Origin: an uncultured Lachnospiraceae bacterium
Lineage (GTDB): Bacteria > Bacillota > Clostridia > Lachnospirales > Lachnospiraceae
Direction of reading: 5' to 3'
NCBI GenBank assembly: GCA_902793845.1
Contig: CADBFE010000009.1
Coordinates: 1,905-49,457 of the forward strand
Length of the DNA: 47,553 nucleotides
The translations under genes were made by a program, and so were the position numbers. The notes beneath the pieces are model-generated. The model had not been told where the DNA came from and searched no databases. It was given only the letters and a program-made list of their open reading frames with translations. Each line of letters begins with the position of its first letter. Within the stretch, counting starts at the first letter, position 1. Below, one piece after another: positions 16,595 through 25,112 of the stretch.

Positions 16595-18082
16595 ATGGAA
16601 GTTTTATACAGCAGTACAAGGGATAAATCCAGAAAGATTAAAGCCTCAGAAGCAATCCTTAAAGGCCTTGCAGACGACGGCGGTCTCTTTGTACCCGATA
16701 ATGTACCCGCATTTGATTTCTCTCTGTCCTCTTTAAAGGATATGGACTATAAGGCCACAGCATATAATGTAATGAAACTGCTCCTCACTGATTTTACAGA
16801 AGAAGAGCTTAAATACTGTATAAACGGAGCATATGATTCAAAGTTTGATACAGAGGAGATAGCTCCCCTTGTTTATGCTGACGGTGCTTATTATCTTGAA
16901 CTGTTTCACGGCAAGACAATTGCATTTAAGGATATGGCTTTATCAATCCTGCCTTTCCTTATGACTACTGCTGCCAAAAAGAATAATGTAAAAGAAAAGA
17001 TCATTATCCTCACTGCTACAAGCGGTGATACAGGTAAAGCGGCTCTTGCCGGATTTGCTGATGTACCGGGTACAGGTATTGTTGTCTTTTATCCCAAGAA
17101 TGGTGTATCAGCCATCCAGGAAAAGCAGATGGTTACTCAAAAGGGTGACAATGTTAAAGTCATCGGTATCACAGGAAACTTTGATGATGCCCAGACAGGC
17201 GTCAAGATGATGTTTAACGACGATGAGCTTAAAGCAGAGCTTAAGGAGAAAGGATATGTATTTTCTTCTGCAAACTCTATTAATATAGGTCGTCTTGTGC
17301 CCCAGATCGTGTACTATGTATACTCATACGGCAATCTTTTAAAGAATGGAAAGATATCCGAGGGAGACAAGATCAATGTGGTAGTTCCTACAGGTAATTT
17401 CGGTAATATACTTGCTGCATATTATGCAAAGACAATGGGACTCCCTATTAATAAGCTTATCTGCGCTTCAAATGAAAACAAGGTTCTCTTTGACTTCTTT
17501 GAGACAGGTAAATATGACAGAAACCGTGAATTTATATTAACTTCATCACCTTCCATGGATATACTGATCTCTTCAAATCTTGAGAGACTCATCTATACGA
17601 TTGCAGGCTGTGATGACAAAAAGAATGCAGGATTCATGGAGTCGTTAAAGTCTACAGGAGTTTATACCATTACTGATGACATGAAAGAGAAGCTCGCTGA
17701 TTTTGTGGGCGGGTATGCTACGGAGCAGCAGTGTGCTTCAAAGATTAAAGATCTTTATGACAAGACAGGATATGTGATCGATACTCATACATCGGTTGCG
17801 GCTTATGTTTATGATGATTACAAAGCAAAAACAGGTGACAATACGCCTGCTGTCATAGCTTCAACAGCAAGCCCTTACAAATTTATGCACAGTGTCATGA
17901 CAGCTATCGATAATAAATACGATGGTTTAAATGACTTTGAGCTTATTGACGAACTTGCAAAAGTATCCGGCGTTGATGTACCCGGAGCCGTAGAGGATAT
18001 CAGGACTGCACCTGTACTCCATACAGATGTGTGTGACAAGGAAGAGATGAAGAGCAGGGTGAAAGCTTTTCTCGGCATCTGA
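16595..18082 (+). CDS. thrC: Threonine synthase
   Basis: PLP enzyme converting O-phosphohomoserine to threonine. It has 495 residues from the ATG at 16595, which has TGGAG nine bases upstream; an in-frame ATG at 16580 has no such site and would add five residues. The PLP lysine is in HGKTIAFKDMALS (about K112). ATSGDTGKAALAGF and the phosphate-binding PTGNFGNILAAYYAK are family signatures. The N-terminus (STRDKSRKIKASEAILKGLADDGGLFVP) is that of the longer, yeast/E. coli-like class. It has its own promoter and is followed by a receiver-domain gene after 42 bases. Confidence 0.96.
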   Translation: MEVLYSSTRDKSRKIKASEAILKGLADDGGLFVPDNVPAFDFSLSSLKDMDYKATAYNVMKLLLTDFTEEELKYCINGAYDSKFDTEEIAPLVYADGAYYLELFHGKTIAFKDMALSILPFLMTTAAKKNNVKEKIIILTATSGDTGKAALAGFADVPGTGIVVFYPKNGVSAIQEKQMVTQKGDNVKVIGITGNFDDAQTGVKMMFNDDELKAELKEKGYVFSSANSINIGRLVPQIVYYVYSYGNLLKNGKISEGDKINVVVPTGNFGNILAAYYAKTMGLPINKLICASNENKVLFDFFETGKYDRNREFILTSSPSMDILISSNLERLIYTIAGCDDKKNAGFMESLKSTGVYTITDDMKEKLADFVGGYATEQQCASKIKDLYDKTGYVIDTHTSVAAYVYDDYKAKTGDNTPAVIASTASPYKFMHSVMTAIDNKYDGLNDFELIDELAKVSGVDVPGAVEDIRTAPVLHTDVCDKEEMKSRVKAFLGI

Positions 18083-18124
18083 TACAGCAGATTTTGTTTG
18101 GTCTGATTTAAAAGGGGTTAATTT

Positions 18125-19000
18125 ATGAAACACATTCTGATTGTCGACGATAATACTACTAACTTAAGAATGGCTGCAAATGTTTTGCAGCCTTTTTATG
18201 AAGTTTCCATGGCAAAGAGCGGCAGACAGGCTCTTAATTATCTTAAGAAAAATATACCCGATCTGATACTCCTCGATATCCTTATGCCGGAGATGGACGG
18301 ATATGAGACCATGGAGGAGATAAAACTTAATCCCAGGACTTCAAATATCCCCATTATCTTCCTGACAGCAGACAGAAAAAAAGAGAGCGAGATCAAAGGA
18401 CTCTCTCTCGGAGCCCTTGATTTTATCACAAAGCCGTTTGATGAGCAGGCAATGCTCGGTCGTATAGAGCAGGTCCTCATGATGGACGATATGCGCAGAG
18501 GTCTCTTTAAAAATACCGACAGGGATTCTGATACAGGTCTGTATACCCAGAATTATGTGACAAAAAAGACCATGGAGTATATTGAAAAAGAGAAGAACGG
18601 TGTCCTTATCTTAATGTCCGTACCGGATCTTGAATCGGTCAGGTCAAAGGCAGGCACGAGAAATCTTGCTTCCTATATGAAATTTGTCTATGAGAATATT
18701 GCTTATGAAGATGATCCTGATATTTTAGCATCCGAGATTAAAGACAATCTGGTACTTATCAGTGTCCTTCGGCCAATGGGGGATTCGGAGATAAAGGAGT
18801 TTGCTGACGGTATCATAAAGAAACTCAGAAAAGAAGTTGTCTGCGAAAAAGATATCAAGATTAAGTTTTCGCCTGTAATGGGTATTGAATATATCAGACC
18901 GGATGATGCTCTTGAAGATATTTATACAAGATGTGACAAGGCTCTTTACCACGCTCTTCTGACGGAAGGCATGGATTATCACATCTTCAGAAAGGTATAA
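18125..19000 (+). CDS. Response regulator with a degenerate GGDEF-like output domain
   Basis: 291 residues. Residues 1-120 are a CheY-like receiver: ILIVDDN with acidic residues 8-9, phospho-acceptor D51 in LLDILMPEMDG, the FLTAD threonine, and the lysine in TKPFD. The remaining 160 residues follow the outline of a diguanylate cyclase domain, starting DSDTGLYTQNYV (like DxLTGLxNR) and ending CDKALYHAL (like ADxALYxAK). The GGDEF signature itself is absent, so c-di-GMP synthesis is unlikely. It may instead bind nucleotide or a partner protein. No cognate kinase is in the window. The M24 peptidase gene starts 2 bases later. AAGGGG precedes the ATG. Confidence 0.85.
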   Translation: MKHILIVDDNTTNLRMAANVLQPFYEVSMAKSGRQALNYLKKNIPDLILLDILMPEMDGYETMEEIKLNPRTSNIPIIFLTADRKKESEIKGLSLGALDFITKPFDEQAMLGRIEQVLMMDDMRRGLFKNTDRDSDTGLYTQNYVTKKTMEYIEKEKNGVLILMSVPDLESVRSKAGTRNLASYMKFVYENIAYEDDPDILASEIKDNLVLISVLRPMGDSEIKEFADGIIKKLRKEVVCEKDIKIKFSPVMGIEYIRPDDALEDIYTRCDKALYHALLTEGMDYHIFRKV

Positions 19001-19002
19001 AG

Positions 19003-20802
19003 ATGGAAACAAATAAAGATGTTATTATAAAAGACCTCCGTAATCTTATGAAAGATTCGGGGGTTGATTATTATATATGCGGTTCCGGAGATCCGCATTG
19101 CAGCGAATATGTAAATGAACATTTTAAGATAAGACAGTTTCTGACCGGATTTACCGGTTCTAACGGGACTCTTGTAATCAGTAAAGATTATGCAGGACTC
19201 TGGACAGACGGCAGATATTATGTACAGGCCGCCGGCCAGCTCCCGGCTATAGTAGAAGTTGTTAAAGCAGGACAGCCGGGTGTGCCGACCATTAAAAAAT
19301 ATTTATCCGACAATCTTAAAACCGGGCAGACTATCGGCCTAAACGGATTTCTGACAGATGCTTTATTTTATGATGACATTCGAAAAGTTGCAGATGAAAA
19401 GGGATGCATCATAAATACATGCTTTAGACCGGAAGATAAGTTGTGGACAGACAGACCCGGTGACAGTGCGTCGGCAGCTTTTATTTTATCCGAAGAATAT
19501 ACAGGGGAATCGGTTAAAGAAAAGATTAAGAGAGTCAGGGAATATCTGTCAGGCAGGAATGCAGATGCTCTTTTTATCGGATGCCTTGATGATCAGATGT
19601 GGCTTTATAATATCCGGGGAAATGATATAGAATGCAATCCGGTGATTTACGGATATACATTTATGACATCCGATCAGTGCGTATTTTTTGCAAAAAAGGA
19701 ATCTGTACAGGGAGAAGTTAAAGAATATCTTGAAAAGAATGATGTAATTGTAAAACCATATGAAAATGCTTTTGATTTTATGAAATCATATACGGATTCG
19801 GGTAAAGATTCCGTAATATTATGTGATAAAAGAAAACTGTCCGCAGCATTTTATGAGCTCATAAACAATACGGATAATCCGATATATGCATTGCTTCCTA
19901 CAGAGATATTTAAAGCTGTTAAAAACGAAACTGAGATTAAAAATCTGAAGGAAGCGTATCTTTTAGACAGTGTAGTTGTAACTAAATTTATTAAATATAT
20001 CATGGATAACGCGGGGGAAGGCATTACCGAGATGGAAGGAGCCCGGGTGATCGACAGAATGAGGGCTGATATAGAAGGCTTTATTGAACTGTCATTTCCG
20101 ACCATATCAGCGTATGGTCCAAACGGTGCCATGATGCATTATGAACCTTCTGGTGATGATCCTGTATTGATAAACAAAGACAGTTTTTATCTGGTTGATT
20201 CGGGAGGCCAGTATATGAAAGGTACAACCGATGTTACGAGAACTGTTTGCACGGGAGAGCCTTCTGATGAGATGAAACAGGATTATACACTTTCTGCATG
20301 CGCCATGTTAAGACTCCAGAATACAGTCTTTATGGACGGATGCACCGGCAGAAATCTCGATATCATGGCCAGAAGCGTCTTATGGAGATACGGCATGGAT
20401 TATAAATGCGGTACAGGCCACGGTGTAGGTCATGTATTAAATGTACATGAGGGACCGGTAAATATCAGCTGGCAAAAGAGAGCCGGCGGTATAGAGGAAC
20501 CTTTAAAACCCGGAAATACGATATCGGATGAGCCGGGTGTATATAAAGAGGGTAAATACGGAATAAGGATAGAAAATATACTGCTCTGCGATGAAGCATT
20601 TAAAAATGAAGATGGCAGATTTTTGTGTTTTAAGCCCCTGACCCTGGCGCCCCTTGATTCAAAATCAATAGATAAGAATTATATGAGCAATGAGGATATC
20701 GATAATTATAACCGCTATCAGGAACTTGTATTTTATAAGATATCTCCGTTTTTGAATGAAGATGAAAAAACGTGGCTCAAAAAAGAGACAAGGCCACTGT
20801 AA
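19003..20802 (+). CDS. Xaa-Pro aminopeptidase-type metallopeptidase (M24B family)
   Basis: 599 residues, the long three-domain aminopeptidase P form: two creatinase-like N-terminal domains (GFTGSNGTLVISKDYAGLWTDGRYYVQAA is the first domain's signature) and a C-terminal pita-bread catalytic domain. All five metal ligands are visible at about D399 (VDSGG), D410 (GTTDVTRT), H473 (GHGVGH), E510 (SDEPGVY) and E524 (IRIENILL). It removes N-terminal residues preceding proline. There is no signal peptide, so it is cytoplasmic. Its position directly behind the response regulator is probably operonic but functionally unexplained. Confidence 0.93.
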   Translation: METNKDVIIKDLRNLMKDSGVDYYICGSGDPHCSEYVNEHFKIRQFLTGFTGSNGTLVISKDYAGLWTDGRYYVQAAGQLPAIVEVVKAGQPGVPTIKKYLSDNLKTGQTIGLNGFLTDALFYDDIRKVADEKGCIINTCFRPEDKLWTDRPGDSASAAFILSEEYTGESVKEKIKRVREYLSGRNADALFIGCLDDQMWLYNIRGNDIECNPVIYGYTFMTSDQCVFFAKKESVQGEVKEYLEKNDVIVKPYENAFDFMKSYTDSGKDSVILCDKRKLSAAFYELINNTDNPIYALLPTEIFKAVKNETEIKNLKEAYLLDSVVVTKFIKYIMDNAGEGITEMEGARVIDRMRADIEGFIELSFPTISAYGPNGAMMHYEPSGDDPVLINKDSFYLVDSGGQYMKGTTDVTRTVCTGEPSDEMKQDYTLSACAMLRLQNTVFMDGCTGRNLDIMARSVLWRYGMDYKCGTGHGVGHVLNVHEGPVNISWQKRAGGIEEPLKPGNTISDEPGVYKEGKYGIRIENILLCDEAFKNEDGRFLCFKPLTLAPLDSKSIDKNYMSNEDIDNYNRYQELVFYKISPFLNEDEKTWLKKETRPL

Positions 20803-20804
20803 CC

Positions 20805-20833
20805 TTTACAGAATAAGGGTTTTTAGGTATAAT
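20805..20833 (+). promoter_or_regulatory. Sigma-A promoter of the CheX-like/CheY-like pair
   Basis: TTTACA (20805-20810) and TATAAT (20828-20833) at exactly 17 bases. A small hairpin (AACCTTT with AAGGGTT, 20801-20820) followed by TTTT overlaps the -35 region and may end the upstream transcript. Confidence 0.7.
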
Positions 20834-20880
20834 TTATATGGCTTTTAGTATTAATTTTTAAATGTAAATGAGGGTTAATT

Positions 20881-21750
20881 ATGCTGTTTGAATTATTTGG
20901 AAAGTATCTCATCGATAATAAAAAAATCGATGAAGATCAGTACAAAAAGCTTGAAGAATTATATTTATCAAGCAGGGTTAAGCTGGGACTGATTGCCGTA
21001 GCAGAGAGGATGCTCACCCAGGAGCAGGCTGATGAGATCAATGCCAAGCAGGCGATCATAGATAAGAAATTCGGAGATATTGCCATTGAACTTGGTTATC
21101 TCACCGCTTATCATGTATCGGAGCTCCTGGCTAAACAGGGAAGCTCTTATATGAAGATGTGTCAGGCTCTTTCTGACCTCGGTATCATGAATCCACAGGA
21201 GACAGAGCGGGAGTTTAACGCTTTTGTATTTGAACTTGACGGTATAGAGGTTATAAATGAGCTTAAGGCTGATGATGTTGATGCTTATACATCCCTTTAT
21301 CTCCCTGAGAAATATTCAAGCTATGAAGTGCTTATGCAGATAGCTGTCAGAACGATCAGTCGTATCGTTTCAAACAGAATATATGTTGAAAAAGCCGAGA
21401 AGGTACCTGCTGTCAGCCATAAGGCAATTGCATTTCAGACTATGCACGGAGATAAGATAGTCATCTTTGGCATGTACAGTGATGATGATGCCGTTTTAAA
21501 GATTGCCGAGGGGTATGCAAAATTTGAATTTGATCAGGTTGATGAAGACGCTCTTGATGCAGTCGGTGAATTTATCAATGTAATAAACGGACTTTATGCA
21601 ACAGCACTCAGCTATAATGATTCAAAGGTTGAACTTGATGTGCCTGATTACAGGCTGGAGGAGAGAACGGTTTCTGCTGACAGTGATCTGTGCCTGATGC
21701 CTGTTGTTATCGAAGGTAAGAAAGTATATTTATTTGCATCAGTTAATTAA
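20881..21750 (+). CDS. CheX-like protein with an N-terminal MshEN-like region
   Basis: 289 residues. The C-terminal half (about 140-289) resembles CheX/CheC-type CheY-P phosphatases. GEFINVINGLYATAL contains an E230-x-x-N233 motif equivalent to the catalytic ExxN of CheX. The N-terminal half carries FGDIAIELGYLTAYHVSELLAKQ and a looser copy (FGKYLIDNKKIDEDQYKKLEEL), resembling MshEN-type domains that in some proteins bind c-di-GMP. The next gene, 15 bases away, encodes a stand-alone receiver, its obvious substrate. A full chemotaxis cluster is absent here. Whether it is an active phosphatase is inferred from the motif only. Confidence 0.78.
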   Translation: MLFELFGKYLIDNKKIDEDQYKKLEELYLSSRVKLGLIAVAERMLTQEQADEINAKQAIIDKKFGDIAIELGYLTAYHVSELLAKQGSSYMKMCQALSDLGIMNPQETEREFNAFVFELDGIEVINELKADDVDAYTSLYLPEKYSSYEVLMQIAVRTISRIVSNRIYVEKAEKVPAVSHKAIAFQTMHGDKIVIFGMYSDDDAVLKIAEGYAKFEFDQVDEDALDAVGEFINVINGLYATALSYNDSKVELDVPDYRLEERTVSADSDLCLMPVVIEGKKVYLFASVN

Positions 21751-21765
21751 GGAAGGGTGAATGAT

Positions 21766-22125
21766 ATGGCAAAAGTATTAATAGTAGATGATTCAAAGAC
21801 TTCCAGAAGAATACTTAAAAATTTCCTGACTCAGTTTGGACACGAAGTAGTAGGTGAGGCTGAAAACGGTGAGATGGGTGTTGAGATGTATAAAAATCTT
21901 AAGCCCGATGTTGTGACTCTGGATATCACAATGCCTGTTATGGACGGTGTGGAAGCTCTTGGAAAGATCAAAGAATTTGACAAGGGCGCTAAAGTCGTCA
22001 TGGTTACAGCCGCCGGACAGAGAGATCATGTAATGGGGGCCATAAAGGCCGGTGCCCTTGAGTTTGTGACAAAACCTTTTGAGGAAAATATCTTAAAAAA
22101 GGTTTTTGAAAAAATATGCGACTGA
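21766..22125 (+). CDS. CheY-like single-domain response regulator
   Basis: A 119-residue receiver with no output domain. KVLIVDDSKTSRRI supplies the acidic pocket (D8, D9), D53 in TLDITMPVMDG is the phosphorylation site, and VTAAGQRDHVMGAIKAGA plus TKPFEE give the switch Thr and the Lys. I chose the ATG at 21766 with GGAAGGG 9 bases upstream; a GTG at 21757 would add only three residues. It forms a two-gene unit with the CheX-like gene and ends at a terminator. Confidence 0.92.
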   Translation: MAKVLIVDDSKTSRRILKNFLTQFGHEVVGEAENGEMGVEMYKNLKPDVVTLDITMPVMDGVEALGKIKEFDKGAKVVMVTAAGQRDHVMGAIKAGALEFVTKPFEENILKKVFEKICD

Positions 22126-22151
22126 TGATTATATGATTAAACGTAAACTGT

Positions 22152-22201
22152 TGTCATTCCCGCGTGGTATTTATTATATGACGCCCGGAATGACACTTTT
22201 T
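22152..22201 (+). terminator. Rho-independent terminator after the CheY-like gene
   Basis: TGTCATTCC pairs with GGAATGACA, the stem continuing with CGT/ACG beyond a small internal loop, and TTTTT follows. It lies 26 bases after the receiver gene. cdd begins 17 bases later, so its promoter must overlap or precede this hairpin; none is clear. Confidence 0.7.
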
Positions 22202-22217
22202 CATTAAGGAATAATAT

Positions 22218-22640
22218 ATGAATCTTACAAATGAAGAAAAAAAGAATCTGATAGAAAGAGCTTTGGAGGCCAGAAAAAATGCCTATGCTCCTTATTCGGA
22301 GTATAAAGTAGGGGCATGTCTCATAACTGCAGACGGAAATTATTACACCGGGTGCAATGTGGAAAATGCTTCTTACGGAGCGACAAACTGCGCTGAGCGT
22401 ACTGCAGTCTTTAAGGCTGTCAGTGAAGGTCATAACAGGATTGATGCAATTGCCATAGTCGGCGGGAGAGACAGTGATGGCATCATTTCCTATGCGTATC
22501 CCTGCGGTGTCTGCAGGCAGGTCCTTAGGGAATTTTCCGATCCAGGGAAAATGATAATAATAGTTGCAAAGAAGGCAGATGATTACAAGGAGTATACACT
22601 AAAGGAACTGCTCCCCGACAGTTTCGGACCTGATTTTTAA
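22218..22640 (+). CDS. cdd: Cytidine deaminase
   Basis: Deaminates cytidine and deoxycytidine to uridine and deoxyuridine for pyrimidine salvage. It has 140 residues, of the homotetrameric type. NAYAPYSEYKVGACL is the N-terminal signature. The zinc site comes from TNCAERTA (Cys plus catalytic Glu) and PCGVCRQVL (two Cys). GCNVENASYG binds substrate. AAGGAATAATAT precedes the ATG. The MutS-like gene follows after 6 bases. Confidence 0.95.
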   Translation: MNLTNEEKKNLIERALEARKNAYAPYSEYKVGACLITADGNYYTGCNVENASYGATNCAERTAVFKAVSEGHNRIDAIAIVGGRDSDGIISYAYPCGVCRQVLREFSDPGKMIIIVAKKADDYKEYTLKELLPDSFGPDF

Positions 22641-22646
22641 AGTATT

Positions 22647-24347
22647 ATGCCTGTTGTATGTATGATCTTTGTTATTTTCATGATAATCATCTTTATCATG
22701 GGAATAGCTGAGAGAAAAAGCGAAAAGAAAAAGAATACTGAAAAAATATTAAAAGATTTCGGACGCGTTATCCCGGGCAAAGGTGCACTGAAACCCGGCT
22801 TTGATTTTTATATGAAATTTGTAAATGACAAAAATATATTTGTCATAGATGAGATCACAAAAAATGATATTGGATTTAACGAACTCTTTAAATGCGTAAA
22901 CAGGACATATTCATCAGCCGGAGAATCTGTTCTCCTTGAAAAACTGCTGACTTCAAAATTAAATGATAATAAAAAGATAAAAGATTTTGATGAAGCCGTG
23001 ATGGCATTTGAAGATGAACATCTGATGACTGATACGGCTCTTAAGCTCATGGAACTCGGAAAAGAAAAAGGTAAAGATCCCCTTTTGTTTTTTGAGATGA
23101 ATGAACTTGATAAGAAAGGCAGCATTTATTATTATCTGCTCTTTTTGATTTATTTGATTGGAATCGCTCTTTTGTTTTTTAATACAGGAGTCGGAATAAT
23201 ACTCCTGACAGTTAATTTAGCTGTATCTGTCGTTGTATATTTTAAGAATAAGGCTGGGATATATTCTTATGTTCGTCCTGCATTTTATCTGCTTAAACTC
23301 TTAAAAACAGGAAACGAGTTAGTAAACGGACCTTTAGCTGATAATAAAATCTCGCTGATTGCAGGCAATATAAAGGGTATTGATGAATGCATCAGAAAGT
23401 CAGGTAATGTATTTTTCGGATCGGGATATATATCTTTAAGCTCTGAAACGAGCAAGAGTATATTCGGAGCTGTAGCGGAATATATTAATATGCTTTTTCA
23501 TATAGATATTCTGCTTTTTTACGGGATTTATAAAAAAATTACAGACAGAAAAGATATATTTATAAGACTGTACGGATATATCGGAAATATAGACACATAT
23601 ATATCCGTACTGTCATACAGAAAATCCATTGAAAACTGGTGCGTGCCTGATATATCAGATGATGATATGATGATAAAAAGTCTTTATCATCCTATGATAG
23701 AAAAACCTGTAAAAAATGACTGCCGTTTTGATAAGGGCCTTCTGGTTACGGGCTCCAATGCCTCCGGCAAATCCACTTTTTTAAAAGCATGTGCCCTTAA
23801 TATAATGTTTGCCCAAAGTATAGCTACCGTCTGCGGCGACAGTTATACCATGCCGTATCTGCATCTTTATACATCCATGAAGGTAAGCGATAATCTGTTT
23901 ACTAAAGATTCTTTCTTTCTGGCGGAGATTAAAAGTATTAAGAGGATACTTGATGCAGTTGAAGAGACAGAAGAATGGGGAGAAAACACATACCGTGTAG
24001 CATGTTTTATTGATGAGATATTTAAGGGAACCAATACAATTGAGAGAGTAGCAGCTTCATCCCAGGTGATAAAAAGTCTGTCAGACAAAAAAGTAATCTT
24101 TGCCACGGCGTCCCATGATACAGAGCTGACTTATATCCTTGAGGACTGTGTGAGAAATGTTCATTTTGAGGAAAAGGAAGATACGGACGATGTGGTATTT
24201 ACTTATAAACTGTCACAGGGCCCGTCCACATCAAGAAATGCCATCAGACTCCTTGGCAGACTGGGGATAGATAGCAATATCACTGAAAAGGCCCTTAAGA
24301 TGACGGAAGAATTTTCAAAAACCAATAAATGGTCATTAGCTGACTGA
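22647..24347 (+). CDS. Membrane-anchored MutS-family ATPase
   Basis: 566 residues. The C-terminal 200 residues are a MutS-type ABC ATPase: Walker A GSNASGKSTFLK (about 370-380), Walker B CFIDEIFKGTN (about 453-463), the conserved SHDTELT and the DNA-core-like lever region before it. The mismatch-recognition domain of MutS and the Smr/endonuclease tail of MutS2 are missing. Instead there are hydrophobic segments at residues 2-20, about 160-180 and 181-200, and perhaps one near 275-295. This is therefore one of the membrane-bound MutS-like proteins, whose role is not established; mismatch repair is unlikely. No clear Shine-Dalgarno is visible. It is followed by rnhA after 16 bases. Confidence 0.83.
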   Translation: MPVVCMIFVIFMIIIFIMGIAERKSEKKKNTEKILKDFGRVIPGKGALKPGFDFYMKFVNDKNIFVIDEITKNDIGFNELFKCVNRTYSSAGESVLLEKLLTSKLNDNKKIKDFDEAVMAFEDEHLMTDTALKLMELGKEKGKDPLLFFEMNELDKKGSIYYYLLFLIYLIGIALLFFNTGVGIILLTVNLAVSVVVYFKNKAGIYSYVRPAFYLLKLLKTGNELVNGPLADNKISLIAGNIKGIDECIRKSGNVFFGSGYISLSSETSKSIFGAVAEYINMLFHIDILLFYGIYKKITDRKDIFIRLYGYIGNIDTYISVLSYRKSIENWCVPDISDDDMMIKSLYHPMIEKPVKNDCRFDKGLLVTGSNASGKSTFLKACALNIMFAQSIATVCGDSYTMPYLHLYTSMKVSDNLFTKDSFFLAEIKSIKRILDAVEETEEWGENTYRVACFIDEIFKGTNTIERVAASSQVIKSLSDKKVIFATASHDTELTYILEDCVRNVHFEEKEDTDDVVFTYKLSQGPSTSRNAIRLLGRLGIDSNITEKALKMTEEFSKTNKWSLAD

Positions 24348-24363
24348 ATAAAAGAGGTATAAA

Positions 24364-24849
24364 ATGCTGACAAAAGTTGATTTATATACAGACGGAGCTT
24401 CAAGAGGCAATCCGGGACCCGGTGGGTTTGGCGCCATACTGGTATTTGTCACAAATAACGGAGTAAAGGCCGAGAAAGAGATAACGGAAGGTTACAAAAA
24501 TACAACCAATAACAGGATGGAACTCCTCGGTGTGATCAAAGGCTTAAATGCTCTGACGAGACCCTGCAGTGTGACAGTATACAGTGATTCCAAATATGTT
24601 GTAGACGCATTTAATCAGGGATGGGTCGATAAGTGGATCAAAAATAACTGGAGAAGAGGTAAAGAGCCTGTAAAGAATATTGACCTCTGGAAAAAACTCT
24701 TATCAGCCATGGAGATCCATGAAGTAAAATATATCTGGGTAAAAGGCCATGCAGGTCATGATTATAATGAACGATGTGACAGGCTCGCCACATCATCGGC
24801 AGACGGAGATAACCTCCTTGACGATACAGTCGATGAAATGATAATATAA
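24364..24849 (+). CDS. rnhA: Ribonuclease HI
   Basis: Cleaves the RNA strand of RNA-DNA hybrids. It has 161 residues. The four catalytic acids are visible: D10 (LYTDGASRGNPGPGG), E53 (NNRMELLGV), D75 (VYSDSKYVV) and D139 (CDRLAT), and H132 in GHAGHDYNE is the flap histidine. Basic-protrusion sequence (WVDKWIKNNWRRGKEPVKN) is present as in E. coli RNase HI. GAGG precedes the ATG. Confidence 0.96.
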   Translation: MLTKVDLYTDGASRGNPGPGGFGAILVFVTNNGVKAEKEITEGYKNTTNNRMELLGVIKGLNALTRPCSVTVYSDSKYVVDAFNQGWVDKWIKNNWRRGKEPVKNIDLWKKLLSAMEIHEVKYIWVKGHAGHDYNERCDRLATSSADGDNLLDDTVDEMII

Positions 24850-24902
24850 TTAAGTGATTTACATAAAATATTTGTGTAAATTTAATTGAAAGGGATAAAA
24901 TC

Positions 24903-25082
24903 ATGGAAAATTTAATGTTGTTTTTAAGCGCATTCTGTTCATACCTTGTTAAATATATTGCTTATATAGTTGCTATCGTTATAGCTTGCTTTATCGGTAT
25001 AGGACTCCGCAAGAGTTCCAATGCCAAGAAAGCAGCTGAGGAAGGTCAGCCAGAGAATAGCGAAAAAGCAGAGAGCAATTAA
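24903..25082 (+). CDS. Small single-pass membrane protein
   Basis: 59 residues: MENLMLFLSAFCSYLVKY, then one hydrophobic helix (about residues 8-35, IAYIVAIVIACFIGIGLRK) and a short Lys/Glu-rich cytoplasmic tail ending EKAESN. GAAAGGG lies 8 bases before the ATG, which supports real translation. Similar short proteins in Lachnospiraceae are sometimes labelled vanadium nitrogenase in databases; nothing in the sequence supports that. The function is unknown. It sits 53 bases after rnhA and 30 bases before the lipoprotein gene. Confidence 0.72.
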   Translation: MENLMLFLSAFCSYLVKYIAYIVAIVIACFIGIGLRKSSNAKKAAEEGQPENSEKAESN

Positions 25083-25112
25083 TTTAAAAAACTGTAGAAG
25101 CAGGTATTGGCA

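Noticed and set aside
24903..25082. Vanadium nitrogenase label for the 59-residue ORF
   Set aside because: It is a simple single-helix membrane peptide with no metal-binding or nitrogenase features.
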